A DNA stretch of 64,000 nucleotides from Macrococcoides goetzii (GTDB lineage Bacteria; Bacillota; Bacilli; Staphylococcales; Staphylococcaceae): assembly GCF_002742385.2 (NCBI RefSeq), contig NZ_MJBI02000001.1:124001-188000 (forward strand). Reading direction: 5' to 3'. The notes under the pieces are model-generated. The model ran no database searches, was not told where the DNA came from, and saw only the letters and a program-made list of their open reading frames with translations. Within the stretch, counting starts at the first letter, position 1, and the number at the start of each line of letters is the position of its first letter. Below, in pieces: positions 47,399 through 55,848 of this stretch. The translations under genes and the position numbers were made by a program.

Positions 47399-48604
47399 AT
47401 GAAGACACTTTTTGCAGCAGACGATGTAATGACGTTATGGGCGATTATAGTAATATTCAGCAGTCTAAGTATTTACCTTGAATTAAAATACAAATGGGCT
47501 GCCAAAGTTTCAGGGGCTATTATTGCCTTAATCTTTGCACTGTTACTTTCAAACTTTAAAGTGATTCCTACAGAGTCCGTTGTCTATGACCAAGTATGGG
47601 GGTTTATTATTCCATTAGCTTTACCGTTATTATTATTTCAAATAGATATTAAAGCTATATGGAAAGAAAGCGGACGCTTACTCGGTATATTTTTATTAAG
47701 TTCTGTAGGAACGGTTGCTGGAACTTTTGCTGCATTCTTTTTACTAAAAGAACATATCCCTTATCTCGATAAATTAAGTGCGATGATGAGTGCAAGCTAT
47801 ATTGGTGGGGGCGTGAATTTTGCTGCGATGGCATTAAAGTTTGATCCACCTAAAGATGTAATATCAGCTGCAGTAGTTGCAGATAACCTAATGACAGCGA
47901 TATTTATTTTAACATTAATGACGATACCTACAATGCATTTCTTTAGAAAGAAATTTAATACACCGCACATTGATGAAGTAGAAGGAACACATATTGCAGG
48001 GCAGGATGATTATTTCAGTCGTAAAGAAATCTCGCTGCTCGATATTGCGTTAAATTTCGGTGCAGCATTTTTTATCGTAGCTGTATCATTTAAACTGTCA
48101 GCAATTATGACTGATATTTTGCCGAAAGCGGATGGCAATATTTTATATGAAATGTTTACAGGTCTTGTAACAGATAAATATTTAATCTTAACGACGTTTA
48201 TATTTATATTGCTATTACTATTCCCTAAATTCTTTAAACAGTTAAATGGTAGTAGTGAATTTGGAACATTTCTTATATATCTTTTCTTCTTCGTATTAGG
48301 AATTCCAGCTTCAATACCTTTAATTATCCAGACAGCACCATTGCTATTATTGTTTGTGTTTATTATTGCAATGTTAAATCTTGTCATAAGTTTAGTTGCC
48401 GGTAAATTAATTGGCGCAGACTTAGAGGAAATATTACTTGCTAGTAACGCCAATATTGGTGGACCGACGACTGCAGCGGCATTAGCGATTGCTAAAGGGT
48501 GGCATAAATTAATCGGACCGATTCTCGTTGTAGGTACACTCGGATATATTATTGGTAACTATGTCGGCACAGCGTTAGGAGTATTTTTTGGACAGTATAT
48601 GTAA
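47399..48604 (+). CDS. DUF819 family membrane protein
   Basis: The 401-residue protein has about 11 hydrophobic helices. Conserved DUF819 patterns are seen: ALPLLLFQIDIKAIW, SASYIGGGVNFAAMA and ASNANIGGPTTAAALAIAKGW. The two glycine-asparagine hairpins are reminiscent of inverted-repeat transporters such as sodium-dependent carriers. The substrate is unknown. GAGGAGG precedes the ATG. The M42 peptidase gene follows after about 70 bases. Confidence 0.85.
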   Translation: MKTLFAADDVMTLWAIIVIFSSLSIYLELKYKWAAKVSGAIIALIFALLLSNFKVIPTESVVYDQVWGFIIPLALPLLLFQIDIKAIWKESGRLLGIFLLSSVGTVAGTFAAFFLLKEHIPYLDKLSAMMSASYIGGGVNFAAMALKFDPPKDVISAAVVADNLMTAIFILTLMTIPTMHFFRKKFNTPHIDEVEGTHIAGQDDYFSRKEISLLDIALNFGAAFFIVAVSFKLSAIMTDILPKADGNILYEMFTGLVTDKYLILTTFIFILLLLFPKFFKQLNGSSEFGTFLIYLFFFVLGIPASIPLIIQTAPLLLLFVFIIAMLNLVISLVAGKLIGADLEEILLASNANIGGPTTAAALAIAKGWHKLIGPILVVGTLGYIIGNYVGTALGVFFGQYM

Positions 48605-48672
48605 AGTTAATTTTGGAAAGGTGAACAAACATAAATAACTAAAAAACTAAATATGGTTTAGGAGATGTATTG

Positions 48673-49740
48673 ATGGATCAGCAACTAGAACTACTCAAAC
48701 AAATGACAGAATGTAATGCACCGGCGGGATTTGAATTGCCGATGACACAATTAATGCAGCAATTATTTGAAACGATTAACGTTGAAACAGTACGTGATAA
48801 CACTGGCAGTATATTTGGTGTCCGTAAAGCGAATAGTAAACACGCTATTATGTTATTAGGTCATCTAGATGAGATTGGCTTTATGGTTACTGACATCACT
48901 GAACGAGGATTTATAAAGTTTACAAGTCTCGGATACTGGTCACCGATAGTGATGACAAGTCAGAAAGTAACGATACATACGAAAGACAGGGATATAAGAG
49001 GGGTAATCGGAGGTAAACCGCCACACGTGTTAAGTGCTGAAGATAGAAACAAAGTAAATCTAGAAAATATGTTTATAGATATAGGGACAGCATCACTTGA
49101 TGAAACAATCGCTGCAGGTATTAAAGTTGGAGATTGTATTACACCATATACTGAATTTGAAATGATGGAAAATCCAAATTATTTGTTAGCAAAAGCATTT
49201 GATAATCGTTTTGGATGTGCACTTGCATACGAAGTCGTTAAGAATGTGCCATCACCAAAGATTAATCTATATTCTGGAGCCGTAACACAAGAAGAAACAA
49301 TGTCACGAGGGGCAAAGACGGCTGCAAACCTAGTTAAACCTAGTCTCGCGATTGCAATGGACGTGTGTTTCTGTTCGTTAACACCGGGTATGGAAGATGC
49401 GGGCAATGCGAAGATGGGTGGAGGACCGGTTATTATTCTTGCTGATGCATGGAATATCGCACATGTGGCATTGAAACAATATATTATTGATGTCGCTAAA
49501 GAACACAATATTGCAATACAGTTCGATCACTTAACAGGTGGCTACACAGATGCAGGACACGTCGCACAAAGTAACACTGGTGTGCCAGCTGTAACAATCG
49601 CTGTACCAACACGTTATATACATAGTAATGTGTCGATGATGAATAGAGAAGATTATGCCGGAGCGGTGAAGTTGATGACAGCAGTTGTTGAAGGACTGGA
49701 TGATGCAATAGTGGATAAGATTATAGGACAAACATACTAA
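48673..49740 (+). CDS. M42 family aminopeptidase
   Basis: The 355-residue protein carries LLGHLDEIGFMV (His, Asp ligands), AKAFDNRFGCALAYEV, VTQEETMSRGAKTA (Glu pair) and the late His of RYIHSNVSMMNREDY. These are the dinuclear metal ligands of M42 glutamyl-type aminopeptidases. In Bacillus a relative (YsdC) lies between rplT and pheST, as here. GGAGA lies seven bases before the ATG at 48673; TTG 48670 is in frame but less likely. Confidence 0.88.
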   Translation: MDQQLELLKQMTECNAPAGFELPMTQLMQQLFETINVETVRDNTGSIFGVRKANSKHAIMLLGHLDEIGFMVTDITERGFIKFTSLGYWSPIVMTSQKVTIHTKDRDIRGVIGGKPPHVLSAEDRNKVNLENMFIDIGTASLDETIAAGIKVGDCITPYTEFEMMENPNYLLAKAFDNRFGCALAYEVVKNVPSPKINLYSGAVTQEETMSRGAKTAANLVKPSLAIAMDVCFCSLTPGMEDAGNAKMGGGPVIILADAWNIAHVALKQYIIDVAKEHNIAIQFDHLTGGYTDAGHVAQSNTGVPAVTIAVPTRYIHSNVSMMNREDYAGAVKLMTAVVEGLDDAIVDKIIGQTY

Positions 49741-49798
49741 TATTGTATAAATTTGGTTGTTTATGATAAGATGATAAAAAACAACTAAGGTGGTAATT

Positions 49799-50002
49799 AT
49801 GAAAGCAATTACTAAAGGTCTAATAGTAATTATCATGCTGTCATTAATAATGATAGTGTCTTTAGTAGCGACTGAAAGATATTTTAATCAGCAGGAAATT
49901 GATATATTGGTTGAAGGTGCAGAATCACGCGGCGTTGATTATGAGTTAATCATTACAAACGAGCTCACAAAAGCTTATAAATTTGAAGCGAAATCATCAT
50001 AA
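49799..50002 (+). CDS. Small N-anchored membrane protein
   Basis: The 67-residue protein has an N-terminal helix (about 7-27, KGLIVIIMLSLIMIVSLVA) and a short hydrophilic outside domain (FNQQEIDILVEGAESRGVDYEL). AAGGTGG lies before the ATG at 49799. No family is recognised. A perfect terminator follows immediately, so it is a single-gene unit, 58 bases after the M42 peptidase gene. Confidence 0.7.
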   Translation: MKAITKGLIVIIMLSLIMIVSLVATERYFNQQEIDILVEGAESRGVDYELIITNELTKAYKFEAKSS

Positions 50003-50030
50003 ATACCCACTGAGAAGTGGGTATTTTTTT
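50002..50030 (+). terminator. Terminator after the small membrane gene
   Basis: AATACCCACT pairs with AGTGGGTATT around GAGA, followed by a T-run. The T-run abuts the ribosome site of the next gene. Confidence 0.9.
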
Positions 50031-50040
50031 GGAGGAGAGA

Positions 50041-50616
50041 ATGAGGACGGATTTAAATAATTGGGAATTACTCGGTATAGCATCTTTAAAGCAAATAATG
50101 TGTGATGCAGATTTTGATTGGTATTTGGCTGGAGGGATTGCACTGGATGAGTTTCTAGGTAGGAAAACAAGAGATCATGAAGATATGGATATATTGGTGA
50201 ACTTTAAATATTTAGAACGGATTTTAGATTTTTTTAAGAATTATAAAATCTATACAGCAAGGAATGGTTCTTTAAGTTTTTCTTTATTTAATGAAGTTCA
50301 TTCTACTGACAGTTTGTGGATTGCAAAAGATGATGAAGAATCATTTATTATTCAAATTTTATTTTTTGAAGAAGAAGCAGAACATTGGATCTATAAAAGA
50401 GACGATGCTGTTAGGAAAAGAGTTGAGGAAATATATTTTGTTAAGAATGATATGAAAATAATACAACCTGAAATTCAATTGCTTTATAAGTTGGATAGCA
50501 GTGATGTCAGAGAAAAAGATTTATATGATTATCAAAATGTATTTCCAGTACTTGAGGAAAGACAGAGAGCGTGGTTGGATCAATATGTTAATTTAAAAAG
50601 TGGCTATCTTTTATAA
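50041..50616 (+). CDS. Nucleotidyltransferase, ANT-like
   Basis: The 191-residue protein has the Pol-beta nucleotidyltransferase signature WYLAGGIALDEFLGRKTRDHEDMDILV, with Gly-Gly and the Asp-x-Asp pair (about 48-50). This resembles aminoglycoside 2''-adenylyltransferase and lincosamide nucleotidyltransferase relatives. Whether it modifies an antibiotic cannot be said; many chromosomal relatives have no known substrate. GGAGGAGAG precedes the ATG at 50041. It begins a small accessory cluster, and its end overlaps a palindrome. Confidence 0.78.
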   Translation: MRTDLNNWELLGIASLKQIMCDADFDWYLAGGIALDEFLGRKTRDHEDMDILVNFKYLERILDFFKNYKIYTARNGSLSFSLFNEVHSTDSLWIAKDDEESFIIQILFFEEEAEHWIYKRDDAVRKRVEEIYFVKNDMKIIQPEIQLLYKLDSSDVREKDLYDYQNVFPVLEERQRAWLDQYVNLKSGYLL

Positions 50617-50624
50617 TAAGATAG
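50604..50624. promoter_or_regulatory. First CTATCTT palindrome, likely terminator/operator
   Basis: CTATCTT, a seven-base centre, then AAGATAG, followed by TTGACTTTTTT. It overlaps the end of the nucleotidyltransferase gene and shares its arms with the palindrome at 50646. Confidence 0.55.
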
Positions 50625-50645
50625 TTGACTTTTTTAATTTCTGGA

Positions 50646-50666
50646 CTATCTTATATTATAAGATAG
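50646..50666. promoter_or_regulatory. Perfect 21-base palindrome before the PadR gene
   Basis: CTATCTTATA and TATAAGATAG flank a single T, and AGATAGCTATCT continues directly (50661-50672). It ends 24 bases before the PadR start, overlapping where its promoter should be. Autorepression by PadR is the natural reading. Confidence 0.6.
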
Positions 50667-50690
50667 CTATCTGAAGCAAGGAGGTTTCAA

Positions 50691-51029
50691 ATGTCTGTAC
50701 ATAATCAAATGATGAAAGGATTATTAGATGGAGCAATTCTTGGTTTGATTTCTCAAGGTGAAACATATGGATATGAGATATTAGAAAAATTAAAAGAAAA
50801 AGAATTTCCTGAAATTAGTGATGGTAGTATTTATCCGGTATTACTTAGATTAGATAAAAAAGGGTATGTCAGTACGCGAATGATTAAATCAGATACCGGT
50901 GGTCCAAAGAGAAAATATTATTCAATTACAAAAGAAGGTTTGGAAGAATTAAAAGTGTTTAAGGAAAAGTGGGATTTACTGAATACAGGCATAAATAATT
51001 TGATGAGGAGTGTTGATGATGTTAAGTAA
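50691..51029 (+). CDS. PadR family transcriptional regulator
   Basis: The 112-residue protein has the PadR winged helix: QMMKGLLDGAILGLISQGETYGYEILEKL, ISDGSIYPVLLRLDKKGYV, then GGPKRKYYSITKEGLEELKVF. AAGGAGG precedes the ATG. Its stop overlaps the start of the next membrane protein gene, a pairing typical of PadR with HAAS-type membrane proteins, where the regulator controls the operon. Confidence 0.9.
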   Translation: MSVHNQMMKGLLDGAILGLISQGETYGYEILEKLKEKEFPEISDGSIYPVLLRLDKKGYVSTRMIKSDTGGPKRKYYSITKEGLEELKVFKEKWDLLNTGINNLMRSVDDVK

Positions 51030-51795
51030 TGAAGCAGAACATTTTTTATTACAATTAAGATTAGAGTTGGCATCGAAAGGTAAGAAAGACGAAGATATTG
51101 ATGCGATTGAAGCAGAATTACGTGATCATTTGTACGAAGCAGAATCACGTGGTGAAAGTGTAGAAAGTGTAACAGGAGGATCGGTAAAAGACTACATTAA
51201 GTCAATTTCGAATGAACTACCATTTGATAAAGGGATATTTAGTTTTATGTTTTTGATGCTAATCTCTATATTAGCTTTATTAGCGATACCTCGATTAATA
51301 TCTGGAGATTTAGATTTAAGTCTGAATAGATTGATATTTTATGCAATTATTATATTTGTATTAGCACCATTAGAATTATGGATATTAAAAACACTTTTAG
51401 TGAGACATGGCGACACTAGAACTATCTATGTTTTTGGTTTTATAATGTCAATTATAATGATTGCTGTAATGACAATTGGAGAACTATTATTGTCAAAGTT
51501 TCCAAGTAAGTCTTTAGCAAATATTGATGATAAATATAGTTTGATAATTGGACTGATTCTTTCTTTAATATTTTTTGTAGTTTGCATTATATTAAAAAAT
51601 TGGTTTTTTATTGGAGTATTAGTTTATATCATTATGCCAGAATTAATTCCTAAATTTTTCACAAGTGGAAATCCGAAGAATGAAGATTATATTAATGCTT
51701 CACTTATAACATATACTGTTATGAATGTACTATTTGGAACAATAGCATTTATTTATTTTAAAAGAGATATGAAAAAAGATAATGTGAAACGATGA
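51016..51795 (+). CDS. HAAS-type membrane protein paired with PadR
   Basis: The protein has about 259 residues. It starts with a cytoplasmic helical region (EAEHFLLQLRLELASKGKKDEDIDAIEAELRDHLYEAESRG), the HAAS-like signature. About six membrane helices follow (about 75-95, 105-125, 140-160, 175-195, 197-215, 230-250). GAGGAG precedes ATG 51016 (spacing five) and 51019 (eight). Translation is coupled to the PadR gene and to the broken small gene after it (ATGA overlap). Function unknown. Confidence 0.8.
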   Translation: MMLSNEAEHFLLQLRLELASKGKKDEDIDAIEAELRDHLYEAESRGESVESVTGGSVKDYIKSISNELPFDKGIFSFMFLMLISILALLAIPRLISGDLDLSLNRLIFYAIIIFVLAPLELWILKTLLVRHGDTRTIYVFGFIMSIIMIAVMTIGELLLSKFPSKSLANIDDKYSLIIGLILSLIFFVVCIILKNWFFIGVLVYIIMPELIPKFFTSGNPKNEDYINASLITYTVMNVLFGTIAFIYFKRDMKKDNVKR

Positions 51796-52016
51796 TTTCT
51801 ATAATAGCGGATTTAATAGATTTTATTGGTAATTTGTGCACAGCGCTTTTGTCCAGTGATGATAAAAGAAAAAATAATCAAGAATAATTTATTAATGATA
51901 AGGAAATAAATATTCGAATTTATAGCGATGATAGTTCAAGAACGATAATTTTAATAGATGATGAGAAAGTTCATGATGAATTGCTAGAACATTTTCCGAA
52001 TTCTGAAGCAATATAA
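51792..52016 (+). pseudogene. Small reading frame with one internal stop
   Basis: An ATG overlaps the preceding stop (ATGA). The frame encodes MISIIADLIDFIGNLCTALL and a short charged stretch, then TAA at 51885-51887. The same frame stays open for 42 more codons (start FINDKEINIRIYSDDSSRT) to TAA at 52014. Either a 74-codon gene carries a nonsense mutation, or a 31-residue peptide with an amphipathic helix is made. No homolog is recognised. Confidence 0.5.
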
Positions 52017-52056
52017 ATATGATTTAAAAGGATGTTTTAAATGAGAGGATAGTTAA

Positions 52057-52596
52057 ATGGCTAAAGTATATTTTATAAGACACTCTATTAGAGATATTTC
52101 GTATAAACATGATGAAAGTGCACCATTGACTGAAGATGGTGTGAGACTTGCTCAAGGTTTGATTGAGATTTTTAAAGATAAAGAAATTGCAGGGATTTTT
52201 TCTAGCCCTTATAAACGTGCATTGGATACAGTCATGCCGATTGCTGAAAATAAAGGTTTGAAGATAGAGGTTATAGATAATTTTTATGAACGTACGGTTA
52301 GTGAATGGATTGATAATTTCTCAGAATTTGCAGAACGTCAGTGGAAGGATTTTGATTATAAACTTGAGAATGGTGAATCATTGAATGAAGTTAAACAAAG
52401 AATTGTCCCGGCGTTTGAAGATTTGATTAAAGGGAGAGAAAGTGACTTAATTATTTGTGGTCATGGTACTTCTTTTTCAGTATTGTTTAATCATCTGACT
52501 GATGGAGCGTTTGGTTATAAAGATTTCTGTGAAATGAACATGCCAGATGTATTTGAATATGAAATTGGTGGAAAAGCAGTGGTTAAATATATATGA
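52057..52596 (+). CDS. Histidine phosphatase superfamily protein
   Basis: The 179-residue protein has the branch-1 phosphohistidine motif YFIRHSIRD (RHG variant RHS), IFSSPYKRALDT and the second catalytic His in IICGHGTSFSVLF. It may dephosphorylate a sugar phosphate or similar metabolite; the substrate cannot be read. GAGAGG precedes the ATG. It ends the accessory cluster beginning at 50.0 kb. Confidence 0.87.
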   Translation: MAKVYFIRHSIRDISYKHDESAPLTEDGVRLAQGLIEIFKDKEIAGIFSSPYKRALDTVMPIAENKGLKIEVIDNFYERTVSEWIDNFSEFAERQWKDFDYKLENGESLNEVKQRIVPAFEDLIKGRESDLIICGHGTSFSVLFNHLTDGAFGYKDFCEMNMPDVFEYEIGGKAVVKYI

Positions 52597-52621
52597 TATG
52601 TTGTAATAAATTTGAAAATGT

Positions 52622-52698
52622 TGCGCATACTAAGCGTGGTTTGCGCACGGAATTCAATTAATTTACAATTCTTGCGCACTCTTGTTGGACTCTGCGCA
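52622..52698. repeat. Four TGCGCA palindromes at 20-31-20 base spacing
   Basis: TGCGCA occurs at 52622, 52642, 52673 and 52693, mostly within the longer word TTGCGCA. In this AT-rich gap four copies are unexpected. The start-to-start distances 20, 31 and 20 are near whole helical turns. No gene fits the stretch. Confidence 0.6.
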
Positions 52699-52783
52699 AT
52701 ATTTGTAAATATAAGTAATCAGATGCACTCTATTTATTAAAAGTGGGCACATGCAGCCATAAAATGGTATCCATAACCAAAGA

Positions 52784-52821
52784 AACCCCCGTCTCCTCAT
52801 ATTTATGAGTAAACGGGGGTT
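52784..52821. terminator. Terminator of the decarboxylase gene
   Basis: AACCCCCGT pairs with ACGGGGGTT, with CTCAT/ATGAG pairing inside. On the minus strand it directly follows the decarboxylase stop. Confidence 0.85.
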
Positions 52822-52826
52822 AAATA

Positions 52827-54473
52827 TTATGCTTTTTTATTTGCTTCTGCAAATGCTTTAGAGATGTCGATTAATTTTTTCGGTGCATCTTGAACTGCCA
52901 TATGGATTTCAACGAAATGTAAGTGATCTTTATCCGCTTTAATTTTATCCATTACAGCTTTCAATTCGTTGGAAGTTTTCGCATCGTGTACAACAACTTC
53001 ATCTTTTGCACCGAATGTTTCTGGTAACTGTTTGTAGTTCCACATTTTAATATCGTTATATGGTTCTTCCATACCGTGAATTAATCTTTCTACAGTATAG
53101 CCATCATTGTTGATAACAAAGATGATTGGTTTAATGCCTGTGCGAATCATTGTAGATAATGCTTGTACTGTTAATTGTAATGAACCGTCTCCAATTAGTA
53201 ATAGGTTACGACGGTTTACATCGGCATGTTGGCTTCCAAGCAATGCCGGGAATGTATAACCGATTGATCCCCATAATGGCTGTCCGATATATTGATTGCC
53301 TTTATACAGTGATAAATCATATGCGCCAAAGAATGATGTACCTTGTTCAGCAAGTAAGATATCATCTTTTTCTAAGAAGGCATTCACTAATTTGAAATAG
53401 TTTTCCTGAACTAAAGGTTCATCATTTAATACATAATCCATCTCAGAGCGTTTAAATTGAGGATAGTCCGCACTATTTTTATAGTCTAATGTCAATAATC
53501 CATCAACTAAATCGATGATTGAAACATCATCACTTACAACACTGCCAGCTTTAAAGTCATTTTGATTCATGTAGATAACGTCGTTAACGTCAAATTCATA
53601 GCTGAATCCAGCAGTCGCTGAGTCAGTTAATTTTGCTCCTAAATTAATAATACAGTCTGAGTTATTTACATAGTTACGTACATTTTCCTCAGCAATTTTT
53701 CCGTCAAAGATACCTAAATATTTATCGTTTTCTTCATTAAAAGCTGATTTACCGAGTGATAATTGAGCTACCGGAATATTTGTTAAATCTGCAAGTTGTT
53801 CTAATTTATCGTGTAGATCAAATGAATTAATTTCATGACCAACGATAAATACTGGTTGTTTTGCTTTTGATAATCTTTCTTTAACTGCTTCGATATACTG
53901 TGATACGTCTTTTGCTGCGTGCTGATACGCAACAGGAGCATCTGTGACTTCAATTTCAGTTAATGCAACATCTATCGGTAAATGAATATGAACAGGACGA
54001 CGTTCACGAATCGCTGCATTGATCACACGTGGGATTTCTGTTTGCGCATTTTCAACTGTTAAAGTTGTCGTTGCACAAGTGATGTGTTCATACATTTTTG
54101 AATATGAATCAAATACACCTTCACCTAATGAATGATGAACGTATCGTCCTTCTTGTTGAGCGATACTTGATGGTCCACCAGCAATCTTTACAACTGGTAC
54201 GCGTTCAGCGTAACTTCCGGCAATACCATTCACTGCACTTAATTCACCTACACCAAAAGTTGTACTCACTGCAGCTAATCCTTTAACACGTGCATAACCA
54301 TCTGCTGCATACGCTGCGTTTAATTCATTCGTGTTACCAATCCATTCAATTTTGTCATGTCGTACAACATCATCTAAAAAGGCTAATGTAAAGTCACCTG
54401 GCACACCAAACATTTTATCTACGCCATTTACTGCTAGTGTATCTAATAATAATTGACCGATTCTTTGTTTCAT
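52827..54473 (-). CDS. ipdC: Thiamine-diphosphate 2-oxoacid decarboxylase (indolepyruvate/branched-chain type)
   Basis: The 548-residue protein has N-terminal GVPGDFTLAFLDDV and GNTNELNAAYAADGYARVKG (catalytic Glu region). The diphosphate motif GDGSLQLTVQALSTMI continues to NNDGYTVERLIHG. It strongly resembles indole-3-pyruvate decarboxylase and lactococcal KdcA, so it probably makes aldehydes from amino-acid-derived keto acids. GGAG precedes TTG 54476/ATG 54473; ATG is chosen. It is divergent from a MarR gene sharing an operator. Confidence 0.88.
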   Translation of the reverse strand: MKQRIGQLLLDTLAVNGVDKMFGVPGDFTLAFLDDVVRHDKIEWIGNTNELNAAYAADGYARVKGLAAVSTTFGVGELSAVNGIAGSYAERVPVVKIAGGPSSIAQQEGRYVHHSLGEGVFDSYSKMYEHITCATTTLTVENAQTEIPRVINAAIRERRPVHIHLPIDVALTEIEVTDAPVAYQHAAKDVSQYIEAVKERLSKAKQPVFIVGHEINSFDLHDKLEQLADLTNIPVAQLSLGKSAFNEENDKYLGIFDGKIAEENVRNYVNNSDCIINLGAKLTDSATAGFSYEFDVNDVIYMNQNDFKAGSVVSDDVSIIDLVDGLLTLDYKNSADYPQFKRSEMDYVLNDEPLVQENYFKLVNAFLEKDDILLAEQGTSFFGAYDLSLYKGNQYIGQPLWGSIGYTFPALLGSQHADVNRRNLLLIGDGSLQLTVQALSTMIRTGIKPIIFVINNDGYTVERLIHGMEEPYNDIKMWNYKQLPETFGAKDEVVVHDAKTSNELKAVMDKIKADKDHLHFVEIHMAVQDAPKKLIDISKAFAEANKKA

Positions 54474-54526
54474 CAATAATCTCTCCTTCTTTTAAATGTT
54501 TACTTCACTACTATAATACTTCGTTA

Positions 54527-54555
54527 TTAATAAGTCAACATCATTGACCTATTAA
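54527..54555. promoter_or_regulatory. MarR-type operator between the divergent genes
   Basis: TTAATAAGTCAA and TTGACCTATTAA form 12-base arms with one mismatch around ACATC-length spacing. The dyad lies midway between the decarboxylase and MarR starts, so it can control both. Confidence 0.7.
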
Positions 54556-54614
54556 TTGTGAAAAATGATAAGAGTGCGTATAATGAGGTAAAGTGAACTA
54601 GGAGAGTGATCAGC

Positions 54615-55058
54615 TTGTTACACGGTAGAGATAAAGAGCATTTATTATTTTACTTTGCTTATAAAACATATATTACAACTGCAGATAGAATCATTGAACA
54701 ATATGGAATGCAACGTCAACATCATCGTTTTTTATTTTTTATATGTAAGAAACCAGGCATTACGCAAAAAGAGTTACTTCAAGTATTAGAAATTTCTAAG
54801 CAAGGTTCACATAATACATTAAAAGTATTGAAAGAAAAAGCACTTATATCAGAAACACCTTCACCGAGCGATAAACGATTAAAAGAATTATATCCAACTG
54901 AAGCGGGAAATGAACTGATTGAAAAACTCAATCAAGCGCAGCGTGATTTAATGGATAACATGTTTGATCAATATGGCCATGATTGGCATAGTGTGATGGA
55001 AGGTCTTTCACAAGAAAGAGAAGGATTTAGTATCATTATGAATGGAAAAGAGTCATAA
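54615..55058 (+). CDS. MarR family transcriptional regulator
   Basis: The 147-residue protein has a MarR winged helix: PGITQKELLQVLEISKQGSHNTLKVLKEKALI, then SPSDKRLKELYPTEAGNELI. TTG at 54615 follows GGAGAG by eight bases; the GTG at 54606 overlaps that site. Divergent from the decarboxylase with a shared inverted repeat, it probably represses that gene and itself. Its effector may be a keto acid, aldehyde or aromatic compound, but this is only a guess from the neighbour. Confidence 0.85.
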   Translation: MLHGRDKEHLLFYFAYKTYITTADRIIEQYGMQRQHHRFLFFICKKPGITQKELLQVLEISKQGSHNTLKVLKEKALISETPSPSDKRLKELYPTEAGNELIEKLNQAQRDLMDNMFDQYGHDWHSVMEGLSQEREGFSIIMNGKES

Positions 55059-55088
55059 TAATAATTATAAGAAAATAGAGGTGCAAGG

Positions 55089-55826
55089 ATGGAATTAATT
55101 GAATCAGTTAATAATTTAAAAATTAAGCAAATCGCAAAATTACATACAAGAAAAGAACGTAAGAAATCAAATCAATTTCTCGTCGAAGGTTTCCATTTAG
55201 TAGAGGAAGCTGCAAAAAGTCACATCGATATTGAAATGATATTAACAGTTAACCCTGACAAATTAACAGAAATCATGGTAGAAAACAGTAAACAGCAATA
55301 TGAAATTACATTTAAAATTGCTGAAAAATTATCACAAACAGAAGCGCCACAAGGGATATATGCAGTATGTAATATGCCGGACGTTGCAAATACGAAGTTC
55401 GACAAAGTACTTTACTTAGACCGCATACAAGACCCTGGGAATGTCGGAACAATTATTCGTACAGCAGATGCAGCGGGAATGGATGCAGTTGTTATTGCAA
55501 AAGGAACTGTTGATATATATAATGACAAAGTATTAAGAGCATCACAAGGTAGTGTATTCCATATTCCGGTTATAGAAATGGCGTTTGAAGAAGCTTGTTC
55601 TAAAGTTAACGGGAAGGTATTTGGCACAAGTTTACATAATGGCGTTGATTTTAAATCAATAGAAAAGCCAGAGTCATTTATGCTTGTGTTAGGTAATGAA
55701 GGACAAGGCGTAGATGGAGCAATACTTGAACAAACGGATCAAAATTTATATGTACCGATATATGGTGATGCTGAAAGTTTAAATGTATCAGTATGCGCTG
55801 GTATATTGATGTATCATTTAATATAA
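55089..55826 (+). CDS. ysgA: TrmH/SpoU family RNA methyltransferase (YsgA type)
   Basis: The 245-residue protein starts with a substrate-binding region (KLHTRKERKKSNQFLVEGFHLVEEA). The SPOUT knot follows: LDRIQDPGNVGTIIRTADAAGMD, VLGNEGQGVDG and LNVSVCAGILMYHL. It should 2'-O-methylate rRNA or tRNA. It lies upstream of pheST, as ysgA does in Bacillus, but small membrane genes separate them here. GAGGTGCAAGG precedes the ATG. Confidence 0.92.
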   Translation: MELIESVNNLKIKQIAKLHTRKERKKSNQFLVEGFHLVEEAAKSHIDIEMILTVNPDKLTEIMVENSKQQYEITFKIAEKLSQTEAPQGIYAVCNMPDVANTKFDKVLYLDRIQDPGNVGTIIRTADAAGMDAVVIAKGTVDIYNDKVLRASQGSVFHIPVIEMAFEEACSKVNGKVFGTSLHNGVDFKSIEKPESFMLVLGNEGQGVDGAILEQTDQNLYVPIYGDAESLNVSVCAGILMYHLI

Positions 55827-55848
55827 TAAAATAGAGAGAAGTGTGAAC

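Noticed and set aside
50041-50616. Aminoglycoside or lincosamide resistance gene
   Set aside because: Only the general nucleotidyltransferase signature is visible; resistance cannot be claimed from it.
51792-51887. Phenol-soluble-modulin-like toxin peptide
   Set aside because: The amphipathic look is weak evidence, and the frame continues past the stop, so a broken gene is more likely.
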